A stretch of DNA of 64,000 nt from Mycobacterium sp. 1423905.2 (GTDB lineage: Bacteria > Actinomycetota > Actinomycetes > Mycobacteriales > Mycobacteriaceae): NCBI RefSeq assembly GCF_001673155.1, contig NZ_LZLE01000202.1, forward strand, positions 1-64,000, read 5' to 3'. Below are positions 44,601-53,849 of the stretch, one piece after another. A program made the translations under genes and the position numbers. Under the pieces are notes generated by a model. The model did no database searches. It saw only the letters and a list, made by a program, of their open reading frames with translations, and was not told where the DNA came from. How positions within the stretch are numbered: the stretch's first letter is position 1; every line of letters begins with the position of its first letter.

Positions 44601-46300
44601 ACGCGAAGACGATCTACTTCGAGAACGCTATGGACAATGAGGATCTCCTCGAACGGATCTCCGATGAGTTCGCGCTCGACCTCGATCTCGCCTCGATCGA
44701 CCGAATCCTCAAAGACGCCCAGAGTGAGCAAGTGCAGGCTGCGATGGCAGCTTCGCGCGTGCAGCCGGACGCCCCGAGCCGGCTGCTCGCGCTCCTGCCA
44801 GCGGCGACACTCGAAGCAAAGCTTCCCATAGGCCTGCTGGAAATCGTTCGTTCAGTGTCAGGCGACGAAGGTGACCGACAGATCGCAGAACTACTGCTTC
44901 ACGTCCACGGCTACAACGTGCTTGGTGAGCTGCGCCACGAGCTCAAGGCGGCCGGTTACCCGGTCCCCGACAAATGGGCTGGCGCAGGACCTGCAGTTGC
45001 CTTCGTGCGTGCGCTCGGGTTCCCGGCCGAGTACGGCGGAGAAGGAGGACAACAACTCGAATCGGATCTCACCATTTTGGGACCGCCCAACCTTGAGTCG
45101 CTTCATCCCTATCAGAAGGAGTTGGCAGCCCAGATCCGGGAGCTTCTCCGCCCCACGGACAGTCCGGGCCGAGCGCTGCTCTTTCTCCCGACAGGAGCTG
45201 GCAAGACACGAGTCACTGTCGAGGCAATCAGTCGTTCTTTCCTCGATCGCGAACTAATTGGACCGGTGCTCTGGATAGCTCAGACGGAGGAACTGTGCGA
45301 ACAAGCGGTGCAGACGTGGTCCACGGTTTGGAGAGAATTCGGCGATCGACCCCTCAACCTATCCAGACTGTGGAGCACCAATGAGGTCGCCGCAAGCGAT
45401 ACAGACGCCCATGTGGTCGTGGCGACCGACGCGAAGCTCGATAAGGTTCGCGAGAAAGACGATTACGAGTGGCTGCGCAACGCCGCCGCAGTCGTTATTG
45501 ACGAGGCCCACGGCGCAACCGCAGTGGGTATCACCGCGACGCTTCGTTGGCTCGGAATAGATCAACGACAAACGAAGAGGCCGTTATTGGGCCTCACAGC
45601 GACACCTTTCAAAGGATCGGCAGACGAGTCGCATCGCCTCGCGACCCGTTTCGGCAGCCGCCTACTCAATGTTCTGGGAGACGATCCGTACGGAACGCTT
45701 CAGCAGTTTGGCGTGCTGGCCAGAGTCGAGCACAGGGTGCTGCGCGGATCTTCGTATGCGCTCAACGTGGCAGAGCGTGAGAAGTTCGAGACATTTCGCG
45801 ACGTCCCCCAGTCAGTGCTCGACCGCATCGGTCGCGACCGCGACCGTACGCTCACGCTGCTCCGCGACATTGCTGAACAGCCCGACGACTGGCCCATTCT
45901 TGTATTCACTTCGTCGGTCCTGGCCGCGCAGACGCTTTCCGCACTTCTTCGAGTGCGCGGCATCAAGTCGAGCAGCGTCAGTGGTTCGACGCCCCAGCGT
46001 GAGCGACGACGCACCATTGATGCATTTCGATCCAACGAGATTCGTGTCTTGACGAATTGCAATGTCTTGACCCAAGGCTTTGATGCACCCGCCGTCAGGG
46101 CTCTATACATTGCACGGCCAACCTTCAGTCCAAACGCCTACATACAGATGGTGGGTCGAGGCCTTCGCGGTCCGCTCAACGGAGGTAAGCCCGATTGCCA
46201 AGTAGTCAACATGGCTGACACCTTCGAGGCTTTCGGGGAGCAGTTGGCCTACACGCAGTTTGACTACATCTGGGAGCGCCAAGGAGCCGGGCGGTCGTGA
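41633..46300 (+). CDS. GHKL/Sacsin-like ATPase-DEAH helicase fusion, DISARM-associated
   Basis: A 1555-residue protein. The N-terminal 300 residues are a GHKL (Hsp90/sacsin-type) ATPase: N-box HRQVLELVQNAADALRR and G1 region GDDMGRFGLGFKSVLGV. A long middle region without clear motifs follows. The C-terminal 420 residues are an SF2 helicase: motif I FLPTGAGKTR, motif II VVIDEAHGA, motif III LGLTATP, motif VI IQMVGRGLRG. The 3' end overlaps the NERD gene (GTGA). Start codon is uncertain: GTG 41633, 41636 or 41654. The helicase probably moves on invading DNA under GHKL nucleotide control, but that is inference. Confidence 0.82.
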   Translation: MVAIIERVPSDYGWGKADAGLQGWISSHRKRAMDAYKANPLLVGEHGRQEDSFRTGGYAHRQVLELVQNAADALRRSDTRGRVELVLQGGSLYCANEGAPFTRNGLEAVCHAYLSDKRGDDMGRFGLGFKSVLGVTDAPLVLSRSISFSFDAEQSRRALTSVAPKTTKYPVLRLPILVDAPAVLEGDPVLEQLGRWAQTIVKLPLTRDIDRLAQDLTDFPHEFLLFAPFVNTLNINVEGVGEREFRCDSCGQNRYQLVGADGKSSDWMVWHQTHRPSDTALAEVSEAIRRPEVTVTYAAPQDETQKLGRFWAYFPLMDFTSARGIHNAPWHISDDRTNLLPGQFNDELLEVLAALVVSALPHLVTDEDPARHLDYMPARDKEADNFGDLKLIERVPALAVATACVPDANGILRQPTKLDYANTDLKIEVASFIQWHNAPARPVRSPHWTCYTTHTRRARLRRLVRGDLTRPSSAELSASEWLEELVPDGTDAQCDSALGVYFSVTDEYARNEMARAEVIPDVDGMLARLNQTSDLFLRGNPLSTAAGIRLVRPSFLARQDVEARLRSIGFADVDPANELRRLATTAANRWAPEQWEEFWQLVLEVSVNDAEQILLDHIKSSAVLKVRCQDGSWQHVGGVVVPGVVAPLASNLAVDDQYHELHLGLLAAIGVGSRPVITPAAMQDLTLLEYRRLIREAVLATLPRRGRPSPETLDFVENAGPAPLHVLRRFADTGDVRARTVWTRELLEIRAHPTWTLWTYASSRVDPTTVTAPHLWAAQHYGLIDTAWGPREPDQALHPDQTDLAPMLPVATWAVASKLDTIESSDDVPLDMWREFLSRMPTGGSPVQLGELIADAFVRLPSDETPQRLPAVEGSAFNSVPPTSLIIAHEDDEIRALTQEGLAFVAVKDADAAEALIEAWGCKRASETLRVEVVPDTPSEPVIVLDRFRRLRDYASGKLDGWDMVSCSALQLVVSQPTGTESRSYEFAAHAKTIYFENAMDNEDLLERISDEFALDLDLASIDRILKDAQSEQVQAAMAASRVQPDAPSRLLALLPAATLEAKLPIGLLEIVRSVSGDEGDRQIAELLLHVHGYNVLGELRHELKAAGYPVPDKWAGAGPAVAFVRALGFPAEYGGEGGQQLESDLTILGPPNLESLHPYQKELAAQIRELLRPTDSPGRALLFLPTGAGKTRVTVEAISRSFLDRELIGPVLWIAQTEELCEQAVQTWSTVWREFGDRPLNLSRLWSTNEVAASDTDAHVVVATDAKLDKVREKDDYEWLRNAAAVVIDEAHGATAVGITATLRWLGIDQRQTKRPLLGLTATPFKGSADESHRLATRFGSRLLNVLGDDPYGTLQQFGVLARVEHRVLRGSSYALNVAEREKFETFRDVPQSVLDRIGRDRDRTLTLLRDIAEQPDDWPILVFTSSVLAAQTLSALLRVRGIKSSSVSGSTPQRERRRTIDAFRSNEIRVLTNCNVLTQGFDAPAVRALYIARPTFSPNAYIQMVGRGLRGPLNGGKPDCQVVNMADTFEAFGEQLAYTQFDYIWERQGAGRS

Positions 46301-47868
46301 AGATCGTCCCCCCCATAGATAGATTCGGAACGATCCAGTCCGCCGCCGAGGCGCGCGTCGCCAAGCTTCTTCATCAGGTCGACCTCGGGGAGCCGGCAAC
46401 ATGCTTTTACTCCGTGCACATGCCACGCCACGAGTACAAGCGGATGGCTGAGATCGATTTCCTGGTCGTGATGAAGGGCGTGATGCTGGTTATCGAAGTC
46501 AAGGGAGGTCGAATTTCCCGTCGTGACGGCCTTTGGGTTTTCACGGACCGATACGGCGATAGCCACGAGAAACGAGAAGGGCCGTTCGAACAAGCCAGGA
46601 CTGCGATGTACGCCCTGAAGAATACGCTCCAACATCGGATCCGTGGGCTTGCAAGCGCTTTCGGCGCTGTGGTGATTACACCCGATCAAGTGCTCGACCC
46701 GGACATCGAATGGGACCCAGTCGAGTACATTGGCCCGACGGCCATGACAGTTGGCCACCTCCAAACATCGCTTCGCGCTGCTGCGCGCCACTGGCGAGCC
46801 CAAAACCGGCAACGTCCGGCTGAAAACGAGTATCAGCAGATCCTGAAGGTGGTCCGACCCGACTTTGATCGGATTCCACGGCTCTCGCTTCTGGCGCATA
46901 CCTTCGAAGCCGATTATGTAGCTCTGGCCCGTGAGCAGTACGACATGCTGCGGGGCTGCGAAACGAATACTCGGATCTTCTGCACCGGTGGCGCTGGCTC
47001 GGGAAAGACTCTTCTCGCGGTGGAGACTGCGCGCCGAGCCTCCGCCGACGGTGCGAAGGTGCTGCTGACTTGCCGTTCTACCGGAGTAATTGATGTCATG
47101 CGGAAGTCACTGTCCGGGAGCGAGGTTACTTGTCTGCCGTGGTCGCAGATTTCGGGTTCTCCTCCCTTCGACGTGATCGTCGTCGACGAGGCTCAGGATA
47201 TTATGTCGGTTGATGATTGTCTGAAGCTCGATCAACTCGTGGTCGGCGGTCTTGCTGACGGTCGTTGGCGAATATTCTGCGATCCGAACAACCAGGCCAA
47301 CGTGGACGGGTCATTCGACCAATCCATTTTCGAAGAGCTAAAAAGCCAAGGTGTTCAATACACGCTGCCGTACAACTGCCGTAACACCTCCGCGGTTGTT
47401 CAGCAGACACAGCTTTTGACCGGGGCAGACCTCGGAGTCGCCAAGGCCGGCCACGGCCCGGCTGTGGAATACGTCAAGCCCGCTTCTGACGAGGACGCGG
47501 CAGCGCTCCTTGACGCACGGCTGAAGCAATTTCGGCAACAGGACGTCGACTTGTCTGACATCGTCGTTGTCACGCTGCGCGACGATGTCAAATCGAGCTC
47601 GGCGGTGAAGAGCAAAGCATTTGCGCGCCGGCAGCTGATAGTGGCAGACCCCACCCATGACACCACTAGCGCTGGGATAGCGAAACTGACTACGGCACAA
47701 CAGATCAAGGGTTTGGAAGCGCCGCACGTCCTGGTTGTCGACGTGGATGACGTCGCCAATGCGACCGGAATGGCGCGGTTCTATGTCGCCATGACAAGAC
47801 CTCGAATCTCGTTGTGGCTTGCGGTTAACCCCCGCGCATGGCATCAGTTGATTGGCGATCAGAGGTGA
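46297..47868 (+). CDS. NERD-domain nuclease fused to a UvrD-like helicase
   Basis: A 523-residue protein. The N-terminal 130 residues are a NERD nuclease-related domain (AEIDFLVVMKGVMLVIEVKG, giving the D...ExK pattern). An SF1 helicase follows: motif I CTGGAGSGKTLLA, motif II VIVVDEAQDIM, motif VI-like FYVAMTRPRISL. GTG start set by the 4-bp overlap with the preceding gene, and drmA follows 7 bp later. NERD-helicase proteins are common in bacterial defense regions; here the protein is probably a nuclease arm of the DISARM-like system. Confidence 0.82.
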   Translation: MKIVPPIDRFGTIQSAAEARVAKLLHQVDLGEPATCFYSVHMPRHEYKRMAEIDFLVVMKGVMLVIEVKGGRISRRDGLWVFTDRYGDSHEKREGPFEQARTAMYALKNTLQHRIRGLASAFGAVVITPDQVLDPDIEWDPVEYIGPTAMTVGHLQTSLRAAARHWRAQNRQRPAENEYQQILKVVRPDFDRIPRLSLLAHTFEADYVALAREQYDMLRGCETNTRIFCTGGAGSGKTLLAVETARRASADGAKVLLTCRSTGVIDVMRKSLSGSEVTCLPWSQISGSPPFDVIVVDEAQDIMSVDDCLKLDQLVVGGLADGRWRIFCDPNNQANVDGSFDQSIFEELKSQGVQYTLPYNCRNTSAVVQQTQLLTGADLGVAKAGHGPAVEYVKPASDEDAAALLDARLKQFRQQDVDLSDIVVVTLRDDVKSSSAVKSKAFARRQLIVADPTHDTTSAGIAKLTTAQQIKGLEAPHVLVVDVDDVANATGMARFYVAMTRPRISLWLAVNPRAWHQLIGDQR

Positions 47869-47875
47869 CTCAGGG

Positions 47876-50800
47876 ATGATTCCAACGCGCACGTTCGCAC
47901 AGCTCCGCGATGATGTCGCGACGTTTCTGCGCGGCCAATATCTGGGCCCGGCGGGGGGCGACGAGGAAATTGTCCGCGACCGCCCGGACCGGGTCTACCT
48001 GGTCGGCACCCTATATCCGCGGGGTGAGGCGGCCCAAAACCTGGATGGTGATGTCCTCGGCGACGACGGCTACGATGACGGACTCGACGAGCCGATCGAA
48101 CTCGCCAACGCGTGGTACCCGGCATCAGCAGCTGTTTCATTCCTGCACGACGCACCCGAAATTTCATGCGACGTGTCCGCGGCGCGTTACCGACGGCTGC
48201 CCGACCGTTCCGGGTGGCAACGGCAGCCGATGACTGAAAGCGATTTGCAGATCGGGCCCGGCACCCAACCGGTCCCGGTCCTCGACCGTGCGGCGCGAAT
48301 TGTGGCCGCCTGGAGACGGTTGGGCGATGCCTGGCTGGTGACGGTAGCTATCGAGAACACAGCAGTCCACCGCGATGCGCAATCGCCCCCACCGACGGAG
48401 CAGTGCCTGTTCCAGGTCCAAATGCGCTGCACAGTCGAAGGCGGTCAAATTCGTCCGTACCCGTCTGTTTCATTGCTCAGCGACGATCAGGAGGACCAGG
48501 AACTCAAGCTGCTGTACCGTAACCGGAACGTCTACGGCGTAGGTCACGGATGTTCGGTCACGTGGGACGATTCGGGAACCGCTAAATCCTGGGTCGCGAC
48601 CGAAATGCTTCCGCGGGTGACGGTGCCCGGCGTATACCCAGGCGACCGAGACCGCAAAGTTCTGGGGCTTAAATTCCTGTCCAACGACACTATCCAGACC
48701 AACGACTTGGTCACCGAGCTGACCTCATTCGTCGATGGATACGCCGACTGGATCGATGCGCGCAAAAACGAGGCCGAATCGTTAGGGGCTAACTTCACAC
48801 CCGCGGCAGGGCGGCTCACAGGGCGCATGGATGTCGCACTGAAACGGATGCGTGAGGGAATCTCCATCTTGGGGTCAGAACCTCAGGTCAGAACTGCGTT
48901 CCGACTGGCAAATCGGTCGATGCGCGAGCAAATTCTTCAGTCGAGCCACGTCAAGAGCGCGGCCGGGCGGCGGGGTAGGCCGCTTGAACCGCGGTCGTCG
49001 GACTTGCCGGAACCAGCGTGGTACCCGTTCCAGCTAGCCTTTCAACTCCTCACGATCGCCTCGACCGCAAGCGCGTCGCATCCCGACCGCTCCACTGTGG
49101 ACCTGATCTGGTTTCCCACCGGAGGCGGAAAAACGGAGGCCTATTTAGCCGTTGCGGCGTTCGAGATGATCTATCGCCGCCTAACCCGAGGCTCCCGCGG
49201 CGGCGGCACTGCGGTTCTTACTCGCTACACCCTCCGCATGCTGACGGCACAGCAATTTCAACGTGCCGCAACTTTGATCTGTGCACTGCAGCAGCTCAGG
49301 GAACTCGATGACCGCTTGGCGGGAACGCCTGCATTCTCGATTGGCTTGTGGGTGGGCGCTGACACCACACCCAATGACTATCGGTCCGCGCGTTCCCTAA
49401 CGCAGGAGCTTTTCAACGCATCGGAACCCGAGAGCCCATTCCAGATAACCAATTGTCCGTGGTGCGGTACTGAGTTGCTCCCGAAGAAGCGAACGACCGA
49501 CAAGTCTGCGTATGGCGTCACATCCACCAATTACAGCTTCGACCTCAACTGTCCGCACCCAGAGTGCCCATTCCGCGAAGAACTTCCCATAAAAGTAATC
49601 GACGAGCAGATGTTTGCCGATCCTCCGACGTTGATTGTCGCGACGGTTGATAAGTTCGCCAGGCTGCCCTGGCAGGCTGAAGCGGGCGCTATCCTTGGCC
49701 AAGGAAATGTGCCTTACGACCCGCCTGGCCTTATCATCCAAGACGAGTTACACCTCCTGTCAGGACCGCTGGGCACGACGGTCGCGCTCTACGAGGCAGC
49801 GGTTTTGGGCCTAATCGGCTGGGAGGGCAGCCGCCCCAAGGTGGTTGCGTCTACCGCGACTATCCGGTCTGCACCCGAACAGGTGCAGCGGCTATACGGC
49901 TCACAGGTCGCGCTGTTCCCACCGAGCGGACTCGAAGCCGACAACAGTTACTTCGCTCAGGTAGACAAAAATTCCCCCGGCCGTATGTATTTGGGCCTCA
50001 TGCCACAAGCGCACACCCAGTCATTCGCTACAGTTCTTGCCAGCGCGGCACTCCTGGAGGCACCCCTGGCAGTGGAGTCCGAGCTGTCACAGCTCGACGC
50101 GTACTGGACGGTCGTGGCGTACCACAATTCATTGCGTGAACTTGGGCGCACCGTGACCATCGCGCGCGACGATGTCGAAAGCATGCTGACCGCTCGCGCA
50201 GCGGTGAAGGGCGTCAATGCCAGGCGAATCCAGCGCGATGGCGTTATCGAACTAACCAGCAACGTCAGCCCCAACCTCGCGGTGAAGTACATGAATCGGC
50301 TGGCACGCCGCGTCGACGAGGGAGGCGCCGTAGACCTGGTCGCGACAACCAACCTTTTGTCGGTCGGAATCGATATCAGCCGGCTTGGCCTCATGCTCGT
50401 CAACGGCCAACCGAAAACCACCTCCGAGTACATCCAAGCGACCAGTCGCGTGGGTCGCTCAACTGTGCCAGGCCTGGTCGTCACGTTGCTGCGTCCCAGC
50501 AAGCCGCGCGACCGCTCTCACTACGAGTCATTCAGGGCCTACCACGAATCCATTTATAGGTACGTTGAACCGACGAGCGTTACGCCGTGGGCGGCCGCCT
50601 CGCGCGACCGATCGCTGCGTGCGGCGCTGGTAATGCTGGTCCGACACGGCGCTGGACTACGGGCCAATGAAGACGCCGGGAGATTCAGAGCCGACGACCG
50701 AAGCGTTCGCCGCGCCGTAGAGACCTTATTGAGCGCGGTCAACGAAGCCGAACCGGAAGCTCGAGCTCAGACCGAGGTTGAATTGCGCCGGCTCGTCGCT

Positions 50801-50986
50801 GAGTGGGAACGACGTGCCCTTGAAGCGGAAGCGACAGGGACACCGTTACGTTATCGGAGCAGCGATAGCGACTACCCTGCGTTATTGCGAGACTTCGGCG
50901 AGCGAAAGGACGGCTGGCCGGCAATGCATTCGATGCGCTCGGTTGATCGATCCGTCCGCGTTATTGCCATCGGGGAGTCGTTGTGA
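47876..50986 (+). CDS. drmA: DrmA, DISARM SF2 helicase
   Basis: A 1036-residue protein from ATG 47876; an in-frame TTG at 47852 is less likely. Helicase motifs characteristic of DrmA are Walker A WFPTGGGKTEAYLAV, motif II IIQDELHLLSGPLGT (QDELH rather than DEAH), motif III ASTATIR, and motif VI YIQATSRVGRS. A zinc ribbon (NCPWCG...CPHPECPF) is inserted mid-protein. In DISARM, DrmA with DrmB forms the core complex that binds and unwinds incoming unmethylated DNA. It is coupled to drmB by a 4-bp overlap. Confidence 0.88.
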   Translation: MIPTRTFAQLRDDVATFLRGQYLGPAGGDEEIVRDRPDRVYLVGTLYPRGEAAQNLDGDVLGDDGYDDGLDEPIELANAWYPASAAVSFLHDAPEISCDVSAARYRRLPDRSGWQRQPMTESDLQIGPGTQPVPVLDRAARIVAAWRRLGDAWLVTVAIENTAVHRDAQSPPPTEQCLFQVQMRCTVEGGQIRPYPSVSLLSDDQEDQELKLLYRNRNVYGVGHGCSVTWDDSGTAKSWVATEMLPRVTVPGVYPGDRDRKVLGLKFLSNDTIQTNDLVTELTSFVDGYADWIDARKNEAESLGANFTPAAGRLTGRMDVALKRMREGISILGSEPQVRTAFRLANRSMREQILQSSHVKSAAGRRGRPLEPRSSDLPEPAWYPFQLAFQLLTIASTASASHPDRSTVDLIWFPTGGGKTEAYLAVAAFEMIYRRLTRGSRGGGTAVLTRYTLRMLTAQQFQRAATLICALQQLRELDDRLAGTPAFSIGLWVGADTTPNDYRSARSLTQELFNASEPESPFQITNCPWCGTELLPKKRTTDKSAYGVTSTNYSFDLNCPHPECPFREELPIKVIDEQMFADPPTLIVATVDKFARLPWQAEAGAILGQGNVPYDPPGLIIQDELHLLSGPLGTTVALYEAAVLGLIGWEGSRPKVVASTATIRSAPEQVQRLYGSQVALFPPSGLEADNSYFAQVDKNSPGRMYLGLMPQAHTQSFATVLASAALLEAPLAVESELSQLDAYWTVVAYHNSLRELGRTVTIARDDVESMLTARAAVKGVNARRIQRDGVIELTSNVSPNLAVKYMNRLARRVDEGGAVDLVATTNLLSVGIDISRLGLMLVNGQPKTTSEYIQATSRVGRSTVPGLVVTLLRPSKPRDRSHYESFRAYHESIYRYVEPTSVTPWAAASRDRSLRAALVMLVRHGAGLRANEDAGRFRADDRSVRRAVETLLSAVNEAEPEARAQTEVELRRLVAEWERRALEAEATGTPLRYRSSDSDYPALLRDFGERKDGWPAMHSMRSVDRSVRVIAIGESL

Positions 50987-52794
50987 GAAAGACCCGGCTG
51001 AGCCAGACGGTCAGCCCGTTCGGAGTAGGCGCCATCCTCGATGTCGAGGGTGAGTCTTTGATGGCGGCTGACATCAGTCAATGGCAAGTTGCGCGAACCA
51101 CCATAATTCGTTCGCCGCGCCTGGAACTCAGTCTTGGCGTGTCTGAGCTGCGGACACCGCCAAGCGTGCCGTCGTGGCCGTCGGCACGAACGCCCGGTCT
51201 CCCATACAAACGATTTCCATCCTGGCTTTTTTGCCAAAACTGCCGTCGCATGCACCGCATGACACTTCGTGAGGAAACCGGTGAGCCGCCCCGTTGCCAG
51301 TACTGCACCGGCCCAATGGTCCCGATGCGTTTCATCGCGGTTGGCACACAATTCGGCCACGCGATGGACGTTCCGTGGGTCTGGTGGGCACATTCGGAAC
51401 CGGAGGGAGAAGATCAAGCGCGTTGCCGCGAGGAGGATCTACTGTTTCAGACTCGAGGCGGCGGCACAGAGGGTTTGGCCAGCCTCGTGGTTCGCTGCGC
51501 AACGTGCTCGGCCAACCGAGACCTGGGAGACCTCACCTCCCGGGAATCCCTGCAAAGGATCGGCTTTCGATGCAGCGGGACTCAACCCTGGCAGGCCTAC
51601 AACGCCGCCGGGTGCGATGAGCGTGTCGAAGTGCTGCAACGTGGAGCAACGAATGTGACCATAAGCGAGACTACGACCGCTTTGGACGTCCCAGAACCGA
51701 CTGTCCCGGTGCGGAACGTGGAGGCGGAGATTCGGCAACACCGCAATTTCGAAGACGTGCGGTCCGCGCCAAGCGGGCCCCGGGCCGAAGTCCTCATTGG
51801 GCTAATCGCCGAGGACCTGGCGGTGGCACCAGAATTGGTGCTCAGGGTTGCTACGTCGAGCGCGAGCCAGAACGACGAGGTAATGGCTGCGCGTGAGGGC
51901 CTGCTCGCCGATGAGTGGATGGCATTTCAGCAGGCGATTGACAACCCGGGGGAGCCGACGGGCACGCCAACGTTCAATGTGTCGGTTACGCCATTTCTGG
52001 CTGACAAAGCCAACGCGTCCATGCTGGCGCTGGCAGATCTCATCGGGGATGTGGTCTTGGCGCATCGCCTTCGAGAAGTGCGGGTACTGCACGGGTTTCG
52101 CCGCTACGACCTCGAGGCTAACCTCGTCGATGTTGACCTCGGGCCGCGAAGCCGTAGCAGGTGGCTCCCAGCTGTCGAATCCTTTGGCGAGGGAATCCTC
52201 TTGACACTAAGAGAATCTCGTCTTACCCAATGGGAGGCTCGTGAGCCCGTCATCGAGCGGGTGCGCGAGATCGAGCGACGGCGTCGGGATTCGCTGATCG
52301 GATCTCGGCTTCCCGAGGCAACTCCGCGCCTGGTGCTGTTGCACACCCTTGCGCACATTTTGATGAGGCAACTGGCGTTTTCGTGCGGGTATTCAGCCGC
52401 ATCGCTGCGCGAAAGGGTCTATGCGTCAACCGGCCCTTCGCCGCAAAGCGGTCTGCTCATCTACACCGCTGCCGGCGATTCAGAGGGAACCCTGGGAGGC
52501 CTTGTCCGCCAAGGCGAGGCACCCCGACTTGCCCGGACAGTGTCGTCGGCATTGGAGAGTGCAGCGTGGTGCTCGTCGGATCCCTTATGTCGAGAGAGCC
52601 GCGGACAGGGCCTCGGCAGCATGAACCTGGCCGCATGCCATGGTTGCGCCTTGGTTTCGGAGACCTCATGCGAGCGAAGCAATTTGCTGCTAGACCGAGC
52701 GCTCCTCGTCGGTGATGGCGACGAAACACCCGGATACTTTGAGCCGGTTATCCAGCTGATGCAGGAGGACGCTGCTCGGAGGATCAACGTGTGA
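50983..52794 (+). CDS. drmB: DrmB, DUF1998-domain DISARM protein
   Basis: A 603-residue protein, GTG start overlapping drmA. The N-terminal region holds a zinc site (FCQNCRRMHRM, CQYCTGP) and a further Cys group (VVRCATCSANRDL). The C-terminal DUF1998 domain begins LLHTLAHILMRQLAFSCGY. It has four conserved Cys in WCSSDPLCRE and CHGCALVSETSCERSN, as in MrfB- and DrmB-type proteins. DrmB partners DrmA and modulates its activity. It is the last gene of the four-gene operon, convergent with an HNH gene 50 bp on. Confidence 0.88.
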   Translation: MRKTRLSQTVSPFGVGAILDVEGESLMAADISQWQVARTTIIRSPRLELSLGVSELRTPPSVPSWPSARTPGLPYKRFPSWLFCQNCRRMHRMTLREETGEPPRCQYCTGPMVPMRFIAVGTQFGHAMDVPWVWWAHSEPEGEDQARCREEDLLFQTRGGGTEGLASLVVRCATCSANRDLGDLTSRESLQRIGFRCSGTQPWQAYNAAGCDERVEVLQRGATNVTISETTTALDVPEPTVPVRNVEAEIRQHRNFEDVRSAPSGPRAEVLIGLIAEDLAVAPELVLRVATSSASQNDEVMAAREGLLADEWMAFQQAIDNPGEPTGTPTFNVSVTPFLADKANASMLALADLIGDVVLAHRLREVRVLHGFRRYDLEANLVDVDLGPRSRSRWLPAVESFGEGILLTLRESRLTQWEAREPVIERVREIERRRRDSLIGSRLPEATPRLVLLHTLAHILMRQLAFSCGYSAASLRERVYASTGPSPQSGLLIYTAAGDSEGTLGGLVRQGEAPRLARTVSSALESAAWCSSDPLCRESRGQGLGSMNLAACHGCALVSETSCERSNLLLDRALLVGDGDETPGYFEPVIQLMQEDAARRINV

Positions 52795-52844
52795 GCCGGT
52801 CAGGGCTCTAGTCGAATCGAGACGGCGACCTGAATCAGCATCCG

Positions 52845-53717
52845 CTAACTGGTAGCACATCGATTGCAGGATGTAGCAAGGCGCGTCAGATCGGATAGAC
52901 GATCGACGGAGACGTCAACCAGCCGATCGGGGGGCACGTCGAGGTGCCGAACGACCAAGAAGAACGGACTTTCGGCGAGGTGCTTCGCCGTGTACCGATC
53001 TTTGTGGCAGGACCAGCACGTATATCGGTCGCGAGAAAACACCTGACGCCGTATGTCCTCCGGGAAGAGTCGTTGCGACGTGCCCAGATGGTCGCGTTCA
53101 TACGGGGATGCCAATCGATACTGACCTGCAATCAAATCGGGTGCGTCAGCTGAAGATTCGATAGGGAGTAGTTCGCGCTCTCGTAGCTCCCGTGCAAGAC
53201 GGACCCCGTCTTGCGCCCGAGCGACGCGATCGAGCTCATCAACGTTGACGACCTGTTGAGGTAGCTTCTCGAATAATAATCGAACGCGATCGATTGCCTC
53301 ACCCGGTGCCTCCCGGAGCGCTGTCACAGTTCGCCACCGTTCGCGACTTTCGGCGTCGGGGTCGGGAGAGCAAAGCCGATATCGGCCAGCGTCCTCTTCG
53401 ATCTCGTAGCCCTCCTCGACGCGTAGCTCCCGAACGCGCCGTGCCCACTCGCCAATGCCAGAAATCGCCGCAAGTTCCTCGCCGTAGACGAACTCACCGA
53501 GATGCTCCAGGAGGTATTCGAGGATGAGTCCACGGGCCCCCCTGCCGTGCGGGTGCCGTGGACGTCTGCCGCCGTAGGCGCGGATGACCGCGAGCCGGAG
53601 GCGGACGATGGCGTCGAGTACCTCCTCCTGGGACTGCTGTGCTGCCACTGCTGAGCTCAGATCGCTCAGCCGGTCGATTGCGTGTAAGTAGTCTTCGACC
53701 GGGTCCGACTCCACCAT
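52845..53717 (-). CDS. HNH-type restriction endonuclease with winged helix
   Basis: A 290-residue protein. A central winged-helix region (GEFVYGEELAAISGIGEWAR, EEGYEIEEDAGRYRL) is followed by a C-terminal HNH-like zinc finger domain (IRRQVFSRDRYTCWSCHKDR, FLVVRHLDVPPDRL, RLATSCNRC). The two CxxC pairs and a His in RHLD are present. The chain ends four residues after the last Cys pair, so the usual end of an HNH domain is short. It faces the DISARM-like operon and could replace the missing DrmC nuclease or be an independent enzyme. Confidence 0.68.
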   Translation of the reverse strand: MVESDPVEDYLHAIDRLSDLSSAVAAQQSQEEVLDAIVRLRLAVIRAYGGRRPRHPHGRGARGLILEYLLEHLGEFVYGEELAAISGIGEWARRVRELRVEEGYEIEEDAGRYRLCSPDPDAESRERWRTVTALREAPGEAIDRVRLLFEKLPQQVVNVDELDRVARAQDGVRLARELRERELLPIESSADAPDLIAGQYRLASPYERDHLGTSQRLFPEDIRRQVFSRDRYTCWSCHKDRYTAKHLAESPFFLVVRHLDVPPDRLVDVSVDRLSDLTRLATSCNRCATS

Positions 53718-53849
53718 GTGCCCAGCCTACGGACCGAGCCAGCGATTGCGGCTAACGTTTAGAAGACGGGCTACGGGCTACCGGCTAAGGCGGTGCAGCA
53801 TGACGACGCCCCTCAGGCTCGGCGCGCGCCTGTTGACGAAACCAGCGCG

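Noticed and set aside
41633..46300. Hsp90-type chaperone
   Set aside because: The GHKL N-domain resembles Hsp90/sacsin, but the C-terminal half is an SF2 DEAH helicase and the operon is a DISARM-type locus, so a chaperone role is not supported.
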